Source: Lichenibacterium dinghuense
GTDB lineage: Bacteria; Pseudomonadota; Alphaproteobacteria; Rhizobiales; Beijerinckiaceae
Direction of reading: 5' to 3'
DNA: 64,000 nt
Assembly (NCBI RefSeq): GCF_021730615.1
Contig: NZ_JAJLMN010000001.1
Coordinates: 3,049,501 to 3,113,500 of the forward strand
The notes beneath the pieces were generated by a model that was not told the origin of the DNA, did no database searches, and saw nothing but the letters and a program-made list of their open reading frames with translations. The first letter of the stretch is position 1; each line of letters starts with the position of its first letter. Shown piece after piece: positions 17,764-27,077 of this stretch. A program made the position numbers and the translations under genes.

Positions 17764-18240
17764 TCAGCCGATCGTCCGCCGCAGGATCAGCGCGGTCGCG
17801 GGCGGCGCGCCCTCGACCCGGTAGTAGCCCTGGCGCCGGCCGACCTCGGCGAAGCCGAGGTTGGCGTAGAGCTTCCGGGCCGGCGCGTTGGTCTCGCCCA
17901 CCTCCAGGAACCAGGACTTCACGCCGTGGCGCACCAGCAGCTCCATGTTGGCGCGCATCAGCCGGCCGGCGACGCCCTGGCGGCGGTTCGACGGGTCGAC
18001 CACGATCGTGAGCACCTCGGCCTCGTCCGCGGCGCGGCGCGACAGCACGAAGCCCTGCATCCGGCGCGGGTCGCGGGTCTCGACCACGGCGTGGCCGAAG
18101 GAGCTTTCGGCGCCGATCAGGCGCTCGAAGTCGAGCGCGTCCCAGGGATGGGGGAAGCCGGTCGCGTGGAGGCGGGCGCAGTCGTCCGCGCGGTCGCCGT
18201 CGAGCGTGACGACGTGGCCGGGCCGGGTCCATCCGAACAT
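17764..18240 (-). CDS. rimI: ribosomal protein S18 alanine N-acetyltransferase-like GNAT
   Basis: A 158-residue GNAT acetyltransferase. The acetyl-CoA loop is in TIVVDPSNRRQGVAGRLM, with EVGETNAPARKLYANLGF after it, both typical of RimI. It starts at ATG 18240 with GAGGAG four bases away, eight bases after the tsaB stop. The tsaB-rimI pair is widely conserved and supports the call. Confidence 0.85.
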   Translation of the reverse strand: MFGWTRPGHVVTLDGDRADDCARLHATGFPHPWDALDFERLIGAESSFGHAVVETRDPRRMQGFVLSRRAADEAEVLTIVVDPSNRRQGVAGRLMRANMELLVRHGVKSWFLEVGETNAPARKLYANLGFAEVGRRQGYYRVEGAPPATALILRRTIG

Positions 18241-18248
18241 GGCGCTCC

Positions 18249-18941
18249 TCAACTCGCGGAAGCGGGGGCCACGAGCCCGCTCGGGCGCGGCGGCGTGGCG
18301 TCCGGCGCCTTGAGGTAGAGCGGACGGGCGAGGGCCGTGTCGGGGTCGGCCAGGAGGCCGAGCCGCGCCACGAAGTCGATGTCGGGCAGGGCGTGGAAGC
18401 CTTCCGTGTCGGCCGTCACCCCGAGCGCGAAGGCGGCGCGGGCCACCGCCGGCCCGCCCGAGCCGATGAGCCGCAGCGGCCCCTGGCCCAGCGCCCGCGC
18501 GGCCTCGCCGGCCGACATCAGCGCGGGCGGCAGCAGGGTCTCGCCCCGCGCGCCGAAGCTCTGCACGAAGACGTTGCCGTGGCGAGCGTCGATCGCGGCC
18601 ACGATGGGCGGGCGGGCCCCGACCGCGATGGCGGGCGCCGCGAGGGCGGCCAGCGTGGACACGCCGACCACCGGCACCCCGCAGGCGAGCCCGAAGGCGC
18701 GGGCCGCGGCGACGCCGATGCGGATGCCCGTGAAGGAACCCGGCCCGATCGTCACGGCCACGCGCGTGAGGGCGCCGAACCCGCCCGGCAGCCGCGCCAC
18801 CACGCGGTCGACGAGCGGCAGCAGGGCTTCGGCGTGGCCGGCCTCCATGAACAGCGTCTCGGTGGCCAGCGGCTTGGTGTCGCCCGGGGCGAGCAGGCAG
18901 GCCGAGGTCGCCGCCAGTGCCGTGTCGATCGCCAGGATCAC
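18249..18941 (-). CDS. tsaB: tRNA threonylcarbamoyladenosine biosynthesis protein TsaB
   Basis: A 230-residue ASKHA-fold protein starting MILAIDTALAATSACLL, with VAVTIGPGSFTGIRIGVAAA as family hallmark. TsaB partners TsaD and TsaE in making t6A37 of ANN-decoding tRNAs. rimI follows at once on the same strand. Confidence 0.95.
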   Translation of the reverse strand: MILAIDTALAATSACLLAPGDTKPLATETLFMEAGHAEALLPLVDRVVARLPGGFGALTRVAVTIGPGSFTGIRIGVAAARAFGLACGVPVVGVSTLAALAAPAIAVGARPPIVAAIDARHGNVFVQSFGARGETLLPPALMSAGEAARALGQGPLRLIGSGGPAVARAAFALGVTADTEGFHALPDIDFVARLGLLADPDTALARPLYLKAPDATPPRPSGLVAPASAS

Positions 18942-19041
18942 CGCCGCATCATCCCCCGCCGGGCGCGCGGGCGGTCACGGGATGTGACGGCGATGCGGCC
19001 GAGTCGCGGCGGCGGCAAGGCCGCGCCGTCCTCCCGCCCTA

Positions 19042-19611
19042 TCAGATCTGCTCGACGGCGTGAACTTCCGGCACGAAATGCTTCAGAAGATTCTGGATGC
19101 CGCTCTTCAGCGTCGCGGTCGAGGACGGGCAGCCCGCGCAGGCGCCCTTCATCTTCAGGTAGACGATGCCGTCCCGAAAACCCTTGAAGGTGATGTCGCC
19201 GCCGTCGCCGGCCACGGCCGGGCGCACGCGCGTCTCGATCAGGTCCTTGATGGTGTCGACCGTGTCGACGTCGGCGTCGTCGAAGAACTCGTCCCCTTCG
19301 GCGCCGTAGGCGGCGGGCGCGGCGTGGCCGGCCTCGAGCAGCGGCGCCCCCGAGGTGAAGTGTTCCATGATGGCGCCGAGGATGGCGGGCTTCAGCCAGG
19401 CCCAGTCGCTGCCGTCCTTGGTGACGGACACGAAGTCCGCGCCGAAGAACACGCCCGACACGCCCTCGATGGAGAACAGCGCCCGGGCCAGCGGCGAGCG
19501 CTCGGCGCCGGCCGCGTCGCGGATGTCCAGCGTGCCTTCCGTCATCACCGGGCGGCCGGGGAGGAACTTCAGGGTGGCGGGGTTCGGGGTCTGCTCGGTC
19601 TCGATGAACAT
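19042..19611 (-). CDS. NifU-family Fe-S cluster carrier (Nfu type)
   Basis: A 189-residue protein with an N-terminal Nfu_N domain (MFIETEQTPNPATLKFLPG) and a C-terminal NifU-like domain whose CxxC is in GACAGCPSSTATL (near residue 150). It carries and delivers [4Fe-4S] clusters, for example to lipoyl synthase or aconitase in related organisms. ATG 19611 is preceded by GGAGGATCC. The frame extends 29 codons further but without a better start. Confidence 0.9.
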   Translation of the reverse strand: MFIETEQTPNPATLKFLPGRPVMTEGTLDIRDAAGAERSPLARALFSIEGVSGVFFGADFVSVTKDGSDWAWLKPAILGAIMEHFTSGAPLLEAGHAAPAAYGAEGDEFFDDADVDTVDTIKDLIETRVRPAVAGDGGDITFKGFRDGIVYLKMKGACAGCPSSTATLKSGIQNLLKHFVPEVHAVEQI

Positions 19612-19736
19612 GGATGATCCTCCGGCCGGTTCAAAGCCGGCCTCAGACGGGTGATGTGGGGACGGCCCCGGCCCGCTTATAGGGTCGGAGCGGCGCATCC
19701 GCCACCGAAGGCGCGTGCGGCCCCCCGCGACGGGGC

Positions 19737-20231
19737 TCAGCGGAAGGCGGTGTAGCGCGTCCTCGGCGGCACCTGGGCGGCGCGGGCCGGGTTGCGGGCG
19801 GGGCGGCGCACCACGGGCGGGACGGGCTTGGGCGCGGGATGGCGCTGCTCCAGCGTGATGGTCATCAGGCCGCCGGCCAGCGCGAAGTTCTTGAGGAACT
19901 CCCAGAGGTGCTCGCGGCCCTCGCTCTTCACGTTCTGGGCCAGCAGGTCGTCGTACTTCCAGAACTGGTGGTACATGGCCGCCGTGACGGCGCAGAAGCC
20001 CGCCAGGACGAAGGCGGCCTCGCGGTCGCCCTTCTCGGCCACGATCATGACCGGGGCGATGGTTTCCACCGCGATGCCGAGGTCGAGCAGCAGGTTCGGG
20101 TCGGGCAGGGGGCCGGACTCGGCCTGCTGCAGGGCCTGCTTGCGGTTGTAGATCTTGTCCGCCGCGCTCGGCGGGAACAGGCAGACCATGCTGATGCGGG
20201 TCAGGGTCCGGAGGAACTGGTTGCGGATCAT
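19737..20231 (-). CDS. DoxX-family membrane protein
   Basis: A 164-residue protein with four hydrophobic stretches (RISMVCLFPPSAADKI; LLLDLGIAVETIAPVMIVA; AAFVLAGFCAVTAAMYHQF; FLKNFALAGGLMTITLEQ) and a basic Pro/Arg-rich tail. The pattern FALAGGLM near the end and the early SAADKI fit DoxX/SURF4-like proteins. Function in bacteria is unsettled. ATG 20231 has GGAG upstream. Downstream of the cytochrome c peroxidase gene on the same strand, about 100 bases apart. Confidence 0.75.
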   Translation of the reverse strand: MIRNQFLRTLTRISMVCLFPPSAADKIYNRKQALQQAESGPLPDPNLLLDLGIAVETIAPVMIVAEKGDREAAFVLAGFCAVTAAMYHQFWKYDDLLAQNVKSEGREHLWEFLKNFALAGGLMTITLEQRHPAPKPVPPVVRRPARNPARAAQVPPRTRYTAFR

Positions 20232-20332
20232 GCGGGCGGCTCCAGAGGGTCGGGGGGCGTGCCCCGGCCGGTTCGGAACTTGCCGTGCCGGTGTTCGGAT
20301 CCTGAGCCGTCCCTTCGCGGGCGCGTCCCCGC

Positions 20333-21343
20333 TCAGTTCGAGGGCGGGGATCCCGCCGTGAGCGTGCCGAGGAAGGCCAGCAGGTCGTCCTTGTCGCCCT
20401 CCGACAGCGCGAGCGGGTGGATCTCGTCGGCGCGGCTCGGGCGCGGGACGCCGCCCCGGTCGTAGAGATCGATCACGGCGCGCAGGGTCGGCAGCGAGCC
20501 GTCGTGCATGAAGGGGCCACGGCGCGCGACGTCGCGCAGCGTCGGCGTCTTGAAGGCGTAGCGGAGCTTCACCGAGGTCGGGAACAGCCGCCCCCGGCCC
20601 ACGTCGCCGCCGGCCGCCGTTCCGATGTCGTGGAACGAGCCGTCGCTGAACGCCCAGCCGGAATGGCAGGACGCGCAGCCGGCCCGGCCGTTGAACAGGG
20701 CGAAGCCGCGCTTCGCCGCCGGCGTCACCGCCGCGCCGTCGCCCGCCGCCCAGCGGTCGAACGGCGCCTCGCCCGACAAGATGGAGCGCTCGTAGGTCGC
20801 GACCGCCTGCTCGATGCCGCGCCGTTGGATGTCGGCCGTGCCGAAGGCGTCGAGGTATTCCTGGACGTAGGCCGGCTTGGCCTTCAGCCGGGCGATCGCC
20901 TCGGCCTCGGGCAGATCCATGTTGTCGTGCGCCGTGATGGGCGAGAAGGTCACGGCCTCGATGTCGCGGAACTTGCCGTCCCAGCCGAGGCGGCCCATCC
21001 AGGCCACGTCGATCAGGCTCGGCGAGCGCAGGGCCATGGGCGAGCCGGAGGTCCCGACCGAGCGGCCCAGCCCGTCGCTCCACGAGCGGGCCGGGTCGTG
21101 GCAGGTCGAGCAGGACAGGTTCCCGGCGCCCGACAGGATGGGGTCGAAGAACAGGTCACGGCCGAGGCGCGCCTTGGCGGCCGAGAAGGGGTCGGCCTCG
21201 GGATAGGGGATGGCGGCCGGCGGCGCGTAGAGGGCGAGCTGCGCGGCCTCGACCTCGTCGATCCGGTCGCCCGAGGTCGCCTCCGAGCGGCACACGCCGA
21301 CGAAGGAAACGCACAACGCCAGGAGCAGACGCCACCGTCCCAT
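20333..21343 (-). CDS. di-haem cytochrome c peroxidase/MauG-family protein
   Basis: A 336-residue exported protein. The signal peptide is MGRWRLLLALCVSFVGVCRS. Two haem c motifs are visible: CSTCH near residue 78 and CASCH near residue 230. Between them are ALRSPSLIDVAWMGRLGWDG and later FKTPTLRDVARRGPFMHDGS, both typical of bacterial CcpA/MauG proteins. It may reduce peroxide in the periplasm or oxidise an unknown substrate. Its neighbours do not specify a maturation partner. Confidence 0.9.
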   Translation of the reverse strand: MGRWRLLLALCVSFVGVCRSEATSGDRIDEVEAAQLALYAPPAAIPYPEADPFSAAKARLGRDLFFDPILSGAGNLSCSTCHDPARSWSDGLGRSVGTSGSPMALRSPSLIDVAWMGRLGWDGKFRDIEAVTFSPITAHDNMDLPEAEAIARLKAKPAYVQEYLDAFGTADIQRRGIEQAVATYERSILSGEAPFDRWAAGDGAAVTPAAKRGFALFNGRAGCASCHSGWAFSDGSFHDIGTAAGGDVGRGRLFPTSVKLRYAFKTPTLRDVARRGPFMHDGSLPTLRAVIDLYDRGGVPRPSRADEIHPLALSEGDKDDLLAFLGTLTAGSPPSN

Positions 21344-21433
21344 CAGTCACCTCGGGGTCGAGTGTGACTGGATGTTCATAACAAAACATGGACGCTGGCG
21401 TTTCTGGAAGCGATTCCTTCTCGGTTTCGAGTG

Positions 21434-22525
21434 TCAGCCCAGCGCCGCCGCCACCGCGTCGCCGCAGGCGCGCGTGTCGGCGGAGCCGCCGAGGTCGCGG
21501 GTGCGGGTGCGGGGGTCGGACAGGCTGCGCTCGATGGCGCGCACGATGTCGGCGGCGGCCTCCGCCTCGCCGAGGTGGTCGAGCATCATGGCGGCCGACC
21601 AGATCTGGCCGACCGGGTTGGCGATGCCCTGGCCGGCGATGTCGGGCGCCGAGCCGTGCACGGGCTCGAACAGCGACGGGAAGGTGCCCTCGGGGTTGAT
21701 GTTGCCCGACGGCGCGATGCCGATCGTGCCCGTGCAGGCGGGGCCGAGGTCGGACAGGATGTCGCCGAAGAGGTTCGACGCCACCACCACGTCGAACCGG
21801 TCCGGGTTCAGCACGAAATGGGCGGTGAGGATGTCGATGTGGTACTTGTCCCACCGCACCTCGGGGTAGGAGGCCGCCATCGCCTCCACCCGCTCGTCCC
21901 AGTAGGGCATGGTGATGGCGATGCCGTTGGATTTCGTGGCCGAGGTGAGGTGGCGCTTCGGCCGCCTCCGCGCGAGGTCGAAGGCGTAGCGCAGCACGCG
22001 GTCGACGCCGTGGCGGGTCATCACCGTCTCCTGCATCACGACCTCGCGGTCCGTGCCCTCGAAGATGCGGCCGCCGATCGCGGAATATTCGCCCTCGGTG
22101 TTCTCGCGCACGACCCAGAAGTCGATGTCGCCGGGCTCGCGTCCGGCGAGCGGCGCCTTGACGCCCGGCATCAGCCGCGCGGGGCGCAGGTTGACGTACT
22201 GGTCGAACACGCGCCGGAACTGCAGCAGCGAGCCCCACAGCGACACGTGGTCGGGGATCTTGTCGGGCAGGCCGACCGCGCCGAAGAAGATCGCGTCGTG
22301 GCCGCCGATCTGCGTCTGCCAGTCTTCGGGCAGCATGCGGCCGTGCTTCTCGTAATAGTCGAAGGACGAGAAGTCGAACTGGTCGAAGGACAGGCCGAGC
22401 TTGTGCCGCTTGGCGACGGCTTCGAGCACCTTCAGGCCCTCCGGCACGGTCTCCTTGCCGATGCCGTCGCCGGGGATCACGGCGATGCGCCGCTGGTTGC
22501 CTGCAGCCGAAGCCCTGTCCGCCAT
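21434..22525 (-). CDS. tartrate/D-malate dehydrogenase-type decarboxylating dehydrogenase
   Basis: A 363-residue member of the isocitrate/isopropylmalate dehydrogenase family. Visible are IAVIPGDGIGKETVPEGLKV, the substrate segment VNLRPARLMPGV, WVVRENTEGEYS, and the NAD site LFEPVHGSAPDIAGQGIANP. The sequence between, with DHVSLWGSLLQFRRVFDQY, fits the tartrate dehydrogenase/D-malate dehydrogenase branch, not LeuB. ATG 22525 lies behind GGGAGCGGG. Stands alone. Confidence 0.8.
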   Translation of the reverse strand: MADRASAAGNQRRIAVIPGDGIGKETVPEGLKVLEAVAKRHKLGLSFDQFDFSSFDYYEKHGRMLPEDWQTQIGGHDAIFFGAVGLPDKIPDHVSLWGSLLQFRRVFDQYVNLRPARLMPGVKAPLAGREPGDIDFWVVRENTEGEYSAIGGRIFEGTDREVVMQETVMTRHGVDRVLRYAFDLARRRPKRHLTSATKSNGIAITMPYWDERVEAMAASYPEVRWDKYHIDILTAHFVLNPDRFDVVVASNLFGDILSDLGPACTGTIGIAPSGNINPEGTFPSLFEPVHGSAPDIAGQGIANPVGQIWSAAMMLDHLGEAEAAADIVRAIERSLSDPRTRTRDLGGSADTRACGDAVAAALG

Positions 22526-22599
22526 GTCCCGCTCCCCTTCCACCCCACTGATGACCCGCCCCGCGGGGGCGAGGGGGAGACCCCCGCCCGCCGTGCCGC

Positions 22600-22812
22600 T
22601 CAGCGGTCGTCGAGCGTGAAGCCGATCTTCAGCGTGACCTGGAAATGGGCCACCTTGCCGTCCTCGACGTGGCCGCGCGTCTCGACGACCTGGAACCAGC
22701 GGATGTTGCGGATGGTCTTGGACGCGTCGGCGATGGCCTCCTTGATGGCGTCGTCGATCCCGGTCGGCGAGGAGCCCACGACCTCGATCAGCCGGTAGGT
22801 GTGTTCGGACAT
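22600..22812 (-). CDS. dodecin (flavin-binding)
   Basis: A 70-residue dodecin: SEHTYRLIEVVGSSPTGIDD, IRWFQVVETRGHV with the flavin-stacking tryptophan, and VAHFQVTLKIGFTLDD. Dodecins form hollow dodecamers that store or buffer flavin. ATG 22812 lies behind GGGAAGACAG. An uncharacterised gene starts about 345 bases upstream on the same strand. Confidence 0.93.
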   Translation of the reverse strand: MSEHTYRLIEVVGSSPTGIDDAIKEAIADASKTIRNIRWFQVVETRGHVEDGKVAHFQVTLKIGFTLDDR

Positions 22813-22851
22813 CTGTCTTCCCATGGTCAGCGGCGCCGGCCCGGCGCCCGG

Positions 22852-23157
22852 TCAGGACGGAATGCGCGAACCCGCCGTTCGGCTCCCGCCCCCGCGCGCT
22901 TCAGTTCCGCCCGGCGCCGTCCCGAGCGGCGGCACGAAGGCGAGGAACAGGTGGAAGCCGCCGGAGCCGGCCGCCGCCTCGGCCTCGAACGGGCAGAAGC
23001 CCCGCACCGGCCGGCCGCCGTCCGTGATGGCGAAGCCGAAGTCCCACTCGCCGCAGAGGAGGAAGCGCGGCACCGGCGCCTCGGCCGGCACGGCGCAGCA
23101 CAGTCCGCCGTCGCTGCGCCGGCGAAAGACGTTCCAGGTCCGGAAATCGGCGTCCAT
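22852..23157 (-). CDS. hypothetical protein, 101 residues
   Basis: A compact N-terminal part (MDADFRTWNVFRRRSDG, LCGEWDFGFAITDGG, GFHLFLAFVPPLGTA) looks like a small beta-rich globular domain followed by a disordered tail. I do not recognise a family. It is 39 bases upstream of dodecin on the same strand. Codon use is like that of its neighbours. Confidence 0.5.
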   Translation of the reverse strand: MDADFRTWNVFRRRSDGGLCCAVPAEAPVPRFLLCGEWDFGFAITDGGRPVRGFCPFEAEAAAGSGGFHLFLAFVPPLGTAPGGTEARGGGSRTAGSRIPS

Positions 23158-23275
23158 CGCGGCCCCGCCCGTTCGAACGGGGCGAGACTGGATCGCGGTG
23201 CAGGGGGCGGCACTAACCTAGCATCGGATGCCCCCGGTCCGACGCGAAAAAGTCTCAGATCCGAACGCACCCCGG

Positions 23276-24655
23276 TCAGGGGTGCGGCGGCTCCGGGCGC
23301 GGCCGCTCGGCGGCGGACCGGCTCCGCCGCGGGGACGGGGCGGGGCGGGCGAGCGCCTCGCTGCCGTCCGGCGCCACGCGCATCAGCGTGAGCAGGTTGC
23401 GCGCCTTGCGCAGCACCTCGAAGCGGAAGCCGTGGAAGGTGAACACCTGGCCGACGTCCGGGATGGTCTGCGCCTCGTGGATGACGAGGCCCGCGATCGT
23501 GTTGGCCTCCTCGTCGGGCAGCTCCCAGCCCATCACGCGGTTGAGGTCGCGGATCGGCACGGAGCCGTCCACCGTGACGCTGCCGTCCGCGTTGACGCGC
23601 AGGCCCTGGACGGCGAGGTCGTGCTCGTCGCGGATGTCGCCGACGATCTCCTCGAGGATGTCCTCCAGCGTGACGAGGCCCTCGACCTCGCCGTATTCGT
23701 CGACCACCAGCGCGAAGTGCTGCTTGCGGCGCAGGAACTCCTGGAGCTGGTCCTGCAGGCTGGTGGTGGCCGGCACGAACCAGGGCTCGAAGGCGATGGC
23801 CGCGATGTCGAGGCCGGAGCCGTCGCCGCCGTGCTCGGAGAGCGCGCGCAGCACCTCCTTGGCGTGCAGCACGCCCACGATCTCGTCGGGCTCGCCGCGC
23901 CACAGCGGCAGGCGGGTGTGGGGCGAGGCCAGCACCTCGCGCAGGACCTCCGCCGGGGGCAGCGCGGCGTTGATGCTCTGCATCTTGGTGCGGTGGACCA
24001 TCACGTCCTGCACCTCCAGCTCGTGCAGGTCGAGCAGGCCGCCCACCATGTCGCGGTCGGAGCGCTCGACGTTGCCCTCCTGATGGAGGAGGTCCACGGC
24101 GCTCTTCAGCTCCTCGACGCCGCTCAGCATGGAGCGGTTCTCGTCGAGGTTCACGCCGCAGACGCGCAGGATGCCGCGCACGAAGATCTCGACTGCGCTG
24201 AGCACGGGGCCGAACACGGCCACCATGGTGGCCACCATGCGGGCCAGGAACAGCGAGGACCGGTCGGGGAAGTTGATCGCCACCGTCTTCGGCAGCACCT
24301 CGGCGAAGACCAGGATCACCACCGTCATCAGCATCGTGGCGTAGATCACGCCGCGCTCGCCCACCAGGGCGAGGAGCACGCTGGTGATGAGGGCGGAGGC
24401 CGTGATGTTGGCGACGTTGTTGCCGAGCAGCATGGCGCCGATGAAGCGCTCGCGGTCCTCGAGCAGGCGCGTCACGATGCCGGCGCGCTTGTCGCCGCCC
24501 TTCTCGATGGCGTGCATGCGGGCGCGGGAGGCCGCCGTCAGCGCCGTCTCGGCCGCGGCGAAGAAGGCCGACAGCGTGATGCAGAGCACCACGATCGCCA
24601 TGTCGAGCCAAAGGTCCGCCCCCTGGGCGGCCACCTCGGCCGGAGCGCCATGCAT
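23276..24655 (-). CDS. membrane CorC/HlyC-family protein (DUF21-CBS-CorC_HlyC)
   Basis: A 459-residue membrane protein. The DUF21 domain (about 15-195) has several transmembrane helices (AIVVLCITLSAFFAAAETAL, FIGAMLLGNNVANITASALI, VILVFAEVLPKTVAI). A CBS pair (about 210-350, ALVVDEYGEVEGLVTLEDIL) and a CorC_HlyC domain follow. The family is linked to divalent-cation (Mg/Co) homeostasis. It begins four bases after the aroB stop, so aroK-aroB-this gene are one transcription unit, an order common in Hyphomicrobiales. Confidence 0.88.
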   Translation of the reverse strand: MHGAPAEVAAQGADLWLDMAIVVLCITLSAFFAAAETALTAASRARMHAIEKGGDKRAGIVTRLLEDRERFIGAMLLGNNVANITASALITSVLLALVGERGVIYATMLMTVVILVFAEVLPKTVAINFPDRSSLFLARMVATMVAVFGPVLSAVEIFVRGILRVCGVNLDENRSMLSGVEELKSAVDLLHQEGNVERSDRDMVGGLLDLHELEVQDVMVHRTKMQSINAALPPAEVLREVLASPHTRLPLWRGEPDEIVGVLHAKEVLRALSEHGGDGSGLDIAAIAFEPWFVPATTSLQDQLQEFLRRKQHFALVVDEYGEVEGLVTLEDILEEIVGDIRDEHDLAVQGLRVNADGSVTVDGSVPIRDLNRVMGWELPDEEANTIAGLVIHEAQTIPDVGQVFTFHGFRFEVLRKARNLLTLMRVAPDGSEALARPAPSPRRSRSAAERPRPEPPHP

Positions 24656-24659
24656 CGGT

Positions 24660-25799
24660 TCAGCCCTTCGCCATCTCGCCGTCGAGGAAGTCCCGCACCG
24701 CCGCCGTCTGCACGTCCGGTGCCACGAAGCTCCGGCCGATGCCGCGGGCGAGGATCAGGTTGAGGCGCCCGCGCGTCACCTTCTTATCCTGCATCATGGC
24801 GTCGAGCATCGCGTCGGGACCGTCGCTCCAGCCCGGCACGTCGCGGATGCGGGTCGGCAGGCCGGCCGCGCGGAAGTGGCGCTCGACGCGCGCCGCGTCC
24901 CCCTCGGGGCAGAGCCCTCGCGCGGCCGAGAAGCGGAACGCCAGCGCGATGCCGACCGCCACCGCCTCGCCGTGGACCAGGCGCGCCCCGTCGTAGGCCG
25001 TCAACCGCTCCAGCGCGTGGCCGAAGGTGTGGCCGAGGTTCAGGAGCGCGCGGTCGCCCCGCTCGTGCTCGTCGCGCCCCACCACGGCGGCCTTGGAGCG
25101 GCAGGACTGCGCGACCGCGTGGCGGCGCGCCTCCGCGCCGTTCGCGCCCCCGGCGAACACGGCCCCGCGGTTCTCGTCGAGCCAGTCGAAGAAGGGCGCG
25201 TCGTCGATGAGGCCGTATTTCACCACCTCGGCGTAGCCGGCGCGGAATTCGCGCTCGGGCAGCGTGTCGAGGCAGTCGGTGTCGATCAGCACGAGGGACG
25301 GCTGGTGGAAGGCGCCCACGAGGTTCTTGCCCTGGGGGGCGTTGATGCCGGTCTTGCCGCCGACCGACGAATCCACCTGGGCGAGGAGGCTGGTCGGGAT
25401 CTGCACGAAGCGCATGCCGCGCTTGAGCGTCGCCGCCACGAAGCCGGCGAGGTCGCCCACCACGCCGCCGCCGAGCGCCACGACGAGGTCGCCGCGCTCC
25501 GCCCGCGCGTCGAGCACGGCGCCGCAGACCTCCGCGTAGGCGGCGAAGCTCTTCGAGCCCTCGCCGGGCGCGACCACCACCTCGGCGTGGCGCACCCCGG
25601 CGGCGTCGAGCGAGGCGAGGAGCGCGGGCAGGTGGTGGCGCGCGACGTTGCGGTCCGTGACGACCGCGCAGGCGGCGCCGGGGGCGAGCGCGGCGACGCG
25701 CGCGCCGGCGCCGGCGACGAGGCCGGGGCCGATCAGGATGTCGTAGGAGCGGTCCCCGAGCCCGACGGGGATGGAGGTGGGTTCCGGGGACGGGGTCAC
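24660..25799 (-). CDS. aroB: 3-dehydroquinate synthase
   Basis: A 379-residue AroB, second step of the shikimate pathway (DAHP to 3-dehydroquinate, NAD and Zn or Co). Visible motifs are ALGGGVVGDLAGFVAATLKRGM, FVQIPTSLLAQVDSSVGGKT, the metal site EVVKYGLIDD and LNLGHTFGHALE with HGEAVAVG. It starts at GTG 25799, overlapping the aroK stop (GTGA). A CorC-family gene follows after four bases. Confidence 0.96.
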   Translation of the reverse strand: MTPSPEPTSIPVGLGDRSYDILIGPGLVAGAGARVAALAPGAACAVVTDRNVARHHLPALLASLDAAGVRHAEVVVAPGEGSKSFAAYAEVCGAVLDARAERGDLVVALGGGVVGDLAGFVAATLKRGMRFVQIPTSLLAQVDSSVGGKTGINAPQGKNLVGAFHQPSLVLIDTDCLDTLPEREFRAGYAEVVKYGLIDDAPFFDWLDENRGAVFAGGANGAEARRHAVAQSCRSKAAVVGRDEHERGDRALLNLGHTFGHALERLTAYDGARLVHGEAVAVGIALAFRFSAARGLCPEGDAARVERHFRAAGLPTRIRDVPGWSDGPDAMLDAMMQDKKVTRGRLNLILARGIGRSFVAPDVQTAAVRDFLDGEMAKG

Positions 25800-26419
25800 G
25801 GGAGGAGCCGCCCCGCGATGGCGGCCGCCATCGCGTCCACCATGACCTCGTGCGAGCAGTCGCGCGAGTCCACCGTGACGTCGGCCTCGGCGTAGACGGG
25901 GTAGCGTTCGGCCATGAGGCGCTTCAGGGTCCCTTCGGGGTCGGGCGTGCGCAGCAGCGGCCGGTTCGACCGCTTGCGCACGCGGCGCATCAATACGTCG
26001 AAGTCGGCCCTGATCCAAACCGACAGGCTGCCCGACTTGATGGCGGCGCGGGTGGCGGGGTGGATGAAGGCGCCCCCGCCGGTCGCGACGATGCGCGGGC
26101 CGCCGTGGATGAGGCGGTCCACCACGCGGTTCTCGCGGTCGCGGAAGAAGGGCTCGCCGTGGCGGGCGAAGATGTCGGGGATGGTCATACCGGCGGCGGT
26201 CTCGATCTCGATGTCGCTGTCGACGAAGTCGAGGCCGAGGTGGGCGGCGAGGCGTCGGCCCATCACGGTCTTGCCGGCCCCCATCATGCCGGTGAGCACG
26301 ATGGGGCGGGGGCCGAGGTGGCGCAGGATGGCGGAAGCGCGGGCCGCCCCGGCCTCGGCGCGATGTCCGCCCCTGCCGTGATCCGTCCCGCTGTCCGCGT
26401 GATACGCCGTCGCCCTCAT
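25796..26419 (-). CDS. aroK: shikimate kinase
   Basis: A 207-residue shikimate kinase with Walker A GMMGAGKTVMGRRLAAHLG, the substrate Asp in FVDSDIEIE, GEPFFRDRENRV, the Walker-B-like GGGAFIHPATR and a lid with KRSNRPLLR. It phosphorylates shikimate. It has an N-terminal extension of about 35 residues relative to compact AroK. The start at 26419 is the most upstream ATG; a shorter start is possible. Coupled to aroB. Confidence 0.93.
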   Translation of the reverse strand: MRATAYHADSGTDHGRGGHRAEAGAARASAILRHLGPRPIVLTGMMGAGKTVMGRRLAAHLGLDFVDSDIEIETAAGMTIPDIFARHGEPFFRDRENRVVDRLIHGGPRIVATGGGAFIHPATRAAIKSGSLSVWIRADFDVLMRRVRKRSNRPLLRTPDPEGTLKRLMAERYPVYAEADVTVDSRDCSHEVMVDAMAAAIAGRLLP

Positions 26420-26591
26420 GCGGGCGATGTTAGCATGCGGATCGAACGTTGCTAATCCCGCGCGGGGATCGCGCCGGTGGAGATCGGCTCGGGACGCCCT
26501 GGGGCATGCCGGTCTTCCGCGCCACGTCTCAGGAAGCCCGGGGCCAGCGAACGCCGGGGCGTCCGCAGCGTCGACACCCGGCGGCAGGCCC

Positions 26592-26939
26592 TCAATGCGC
26601 CTCGAGCGGCGGCAGGTCGAGGTGCTGCTCGACGCGGCGGAGGCGCGCCTCCAGCTCGCTGATGAGGACGCCGTGGCCCACCACGGAGGTGTGATACTCG
26701 ATCACGGCCCGGCGCAGCCCGACGATCTGCTCGCCGAGGTCTTTGCGGACTCCGGCGATCTCCCGGCGCACGTCGATGAAGTCCGACGCCATGTCGGCGC
26801 GCAGCGACCCGATCTCGGATCGGAGGTCGGCGAGGTCGGCCTTGGTCGCCATCTCGGCCCGCATGCCGGCCATGTCGGCCCGCATGTCGCGGAGAAGCTG
26901 GAGGACGAGGTTCTCGGGCTCGGTGCTCATGGAGCTCAT
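26592..26939 (-). CDS. coiled-coil protein, unknown
   Basis: A protein of about 112-115 residues starting MSSMSTEPENLVLQLLRDMR, then repeating heptads (ADMAGMRAEM, KADLADLRSEIGSLRADM, RREIAGVRKDLGEQI) and a final ISELEARLRRVEQHL. It looks like a continuous coiled coil with a middle segment EYHTSVVGHGVL. Starts at 26939 (GGTAGG upstream) or 26930. No family is certain. It is divergent from the glgX-malQ gene by 138 bases. Confidence 0.6.
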   Translation of the reverse strand: MSSMSTEPENLVLQLLRDMRADMAGMRAEMATKADLADLRSEIGSLRADMASDFIDVRREIAGVRKDLGEQIVGLRRAVIEYHTSVVGHGVLISELEARLRRVEQHLDLPPLEAH

Positions 26940-27077
26940 CCTACCGCCGGTTTCATCGGCGCGCCATCGGGCCGCTCCGGGGGCGCAGGTCGTTCTTTCG
27001 CGGCAGCGCACACCTTCCGGCCCGCACCGCGGCGATGCTAAGGGACGGGCCTCCTCAGGGTCCACCCAGGCAGGGCG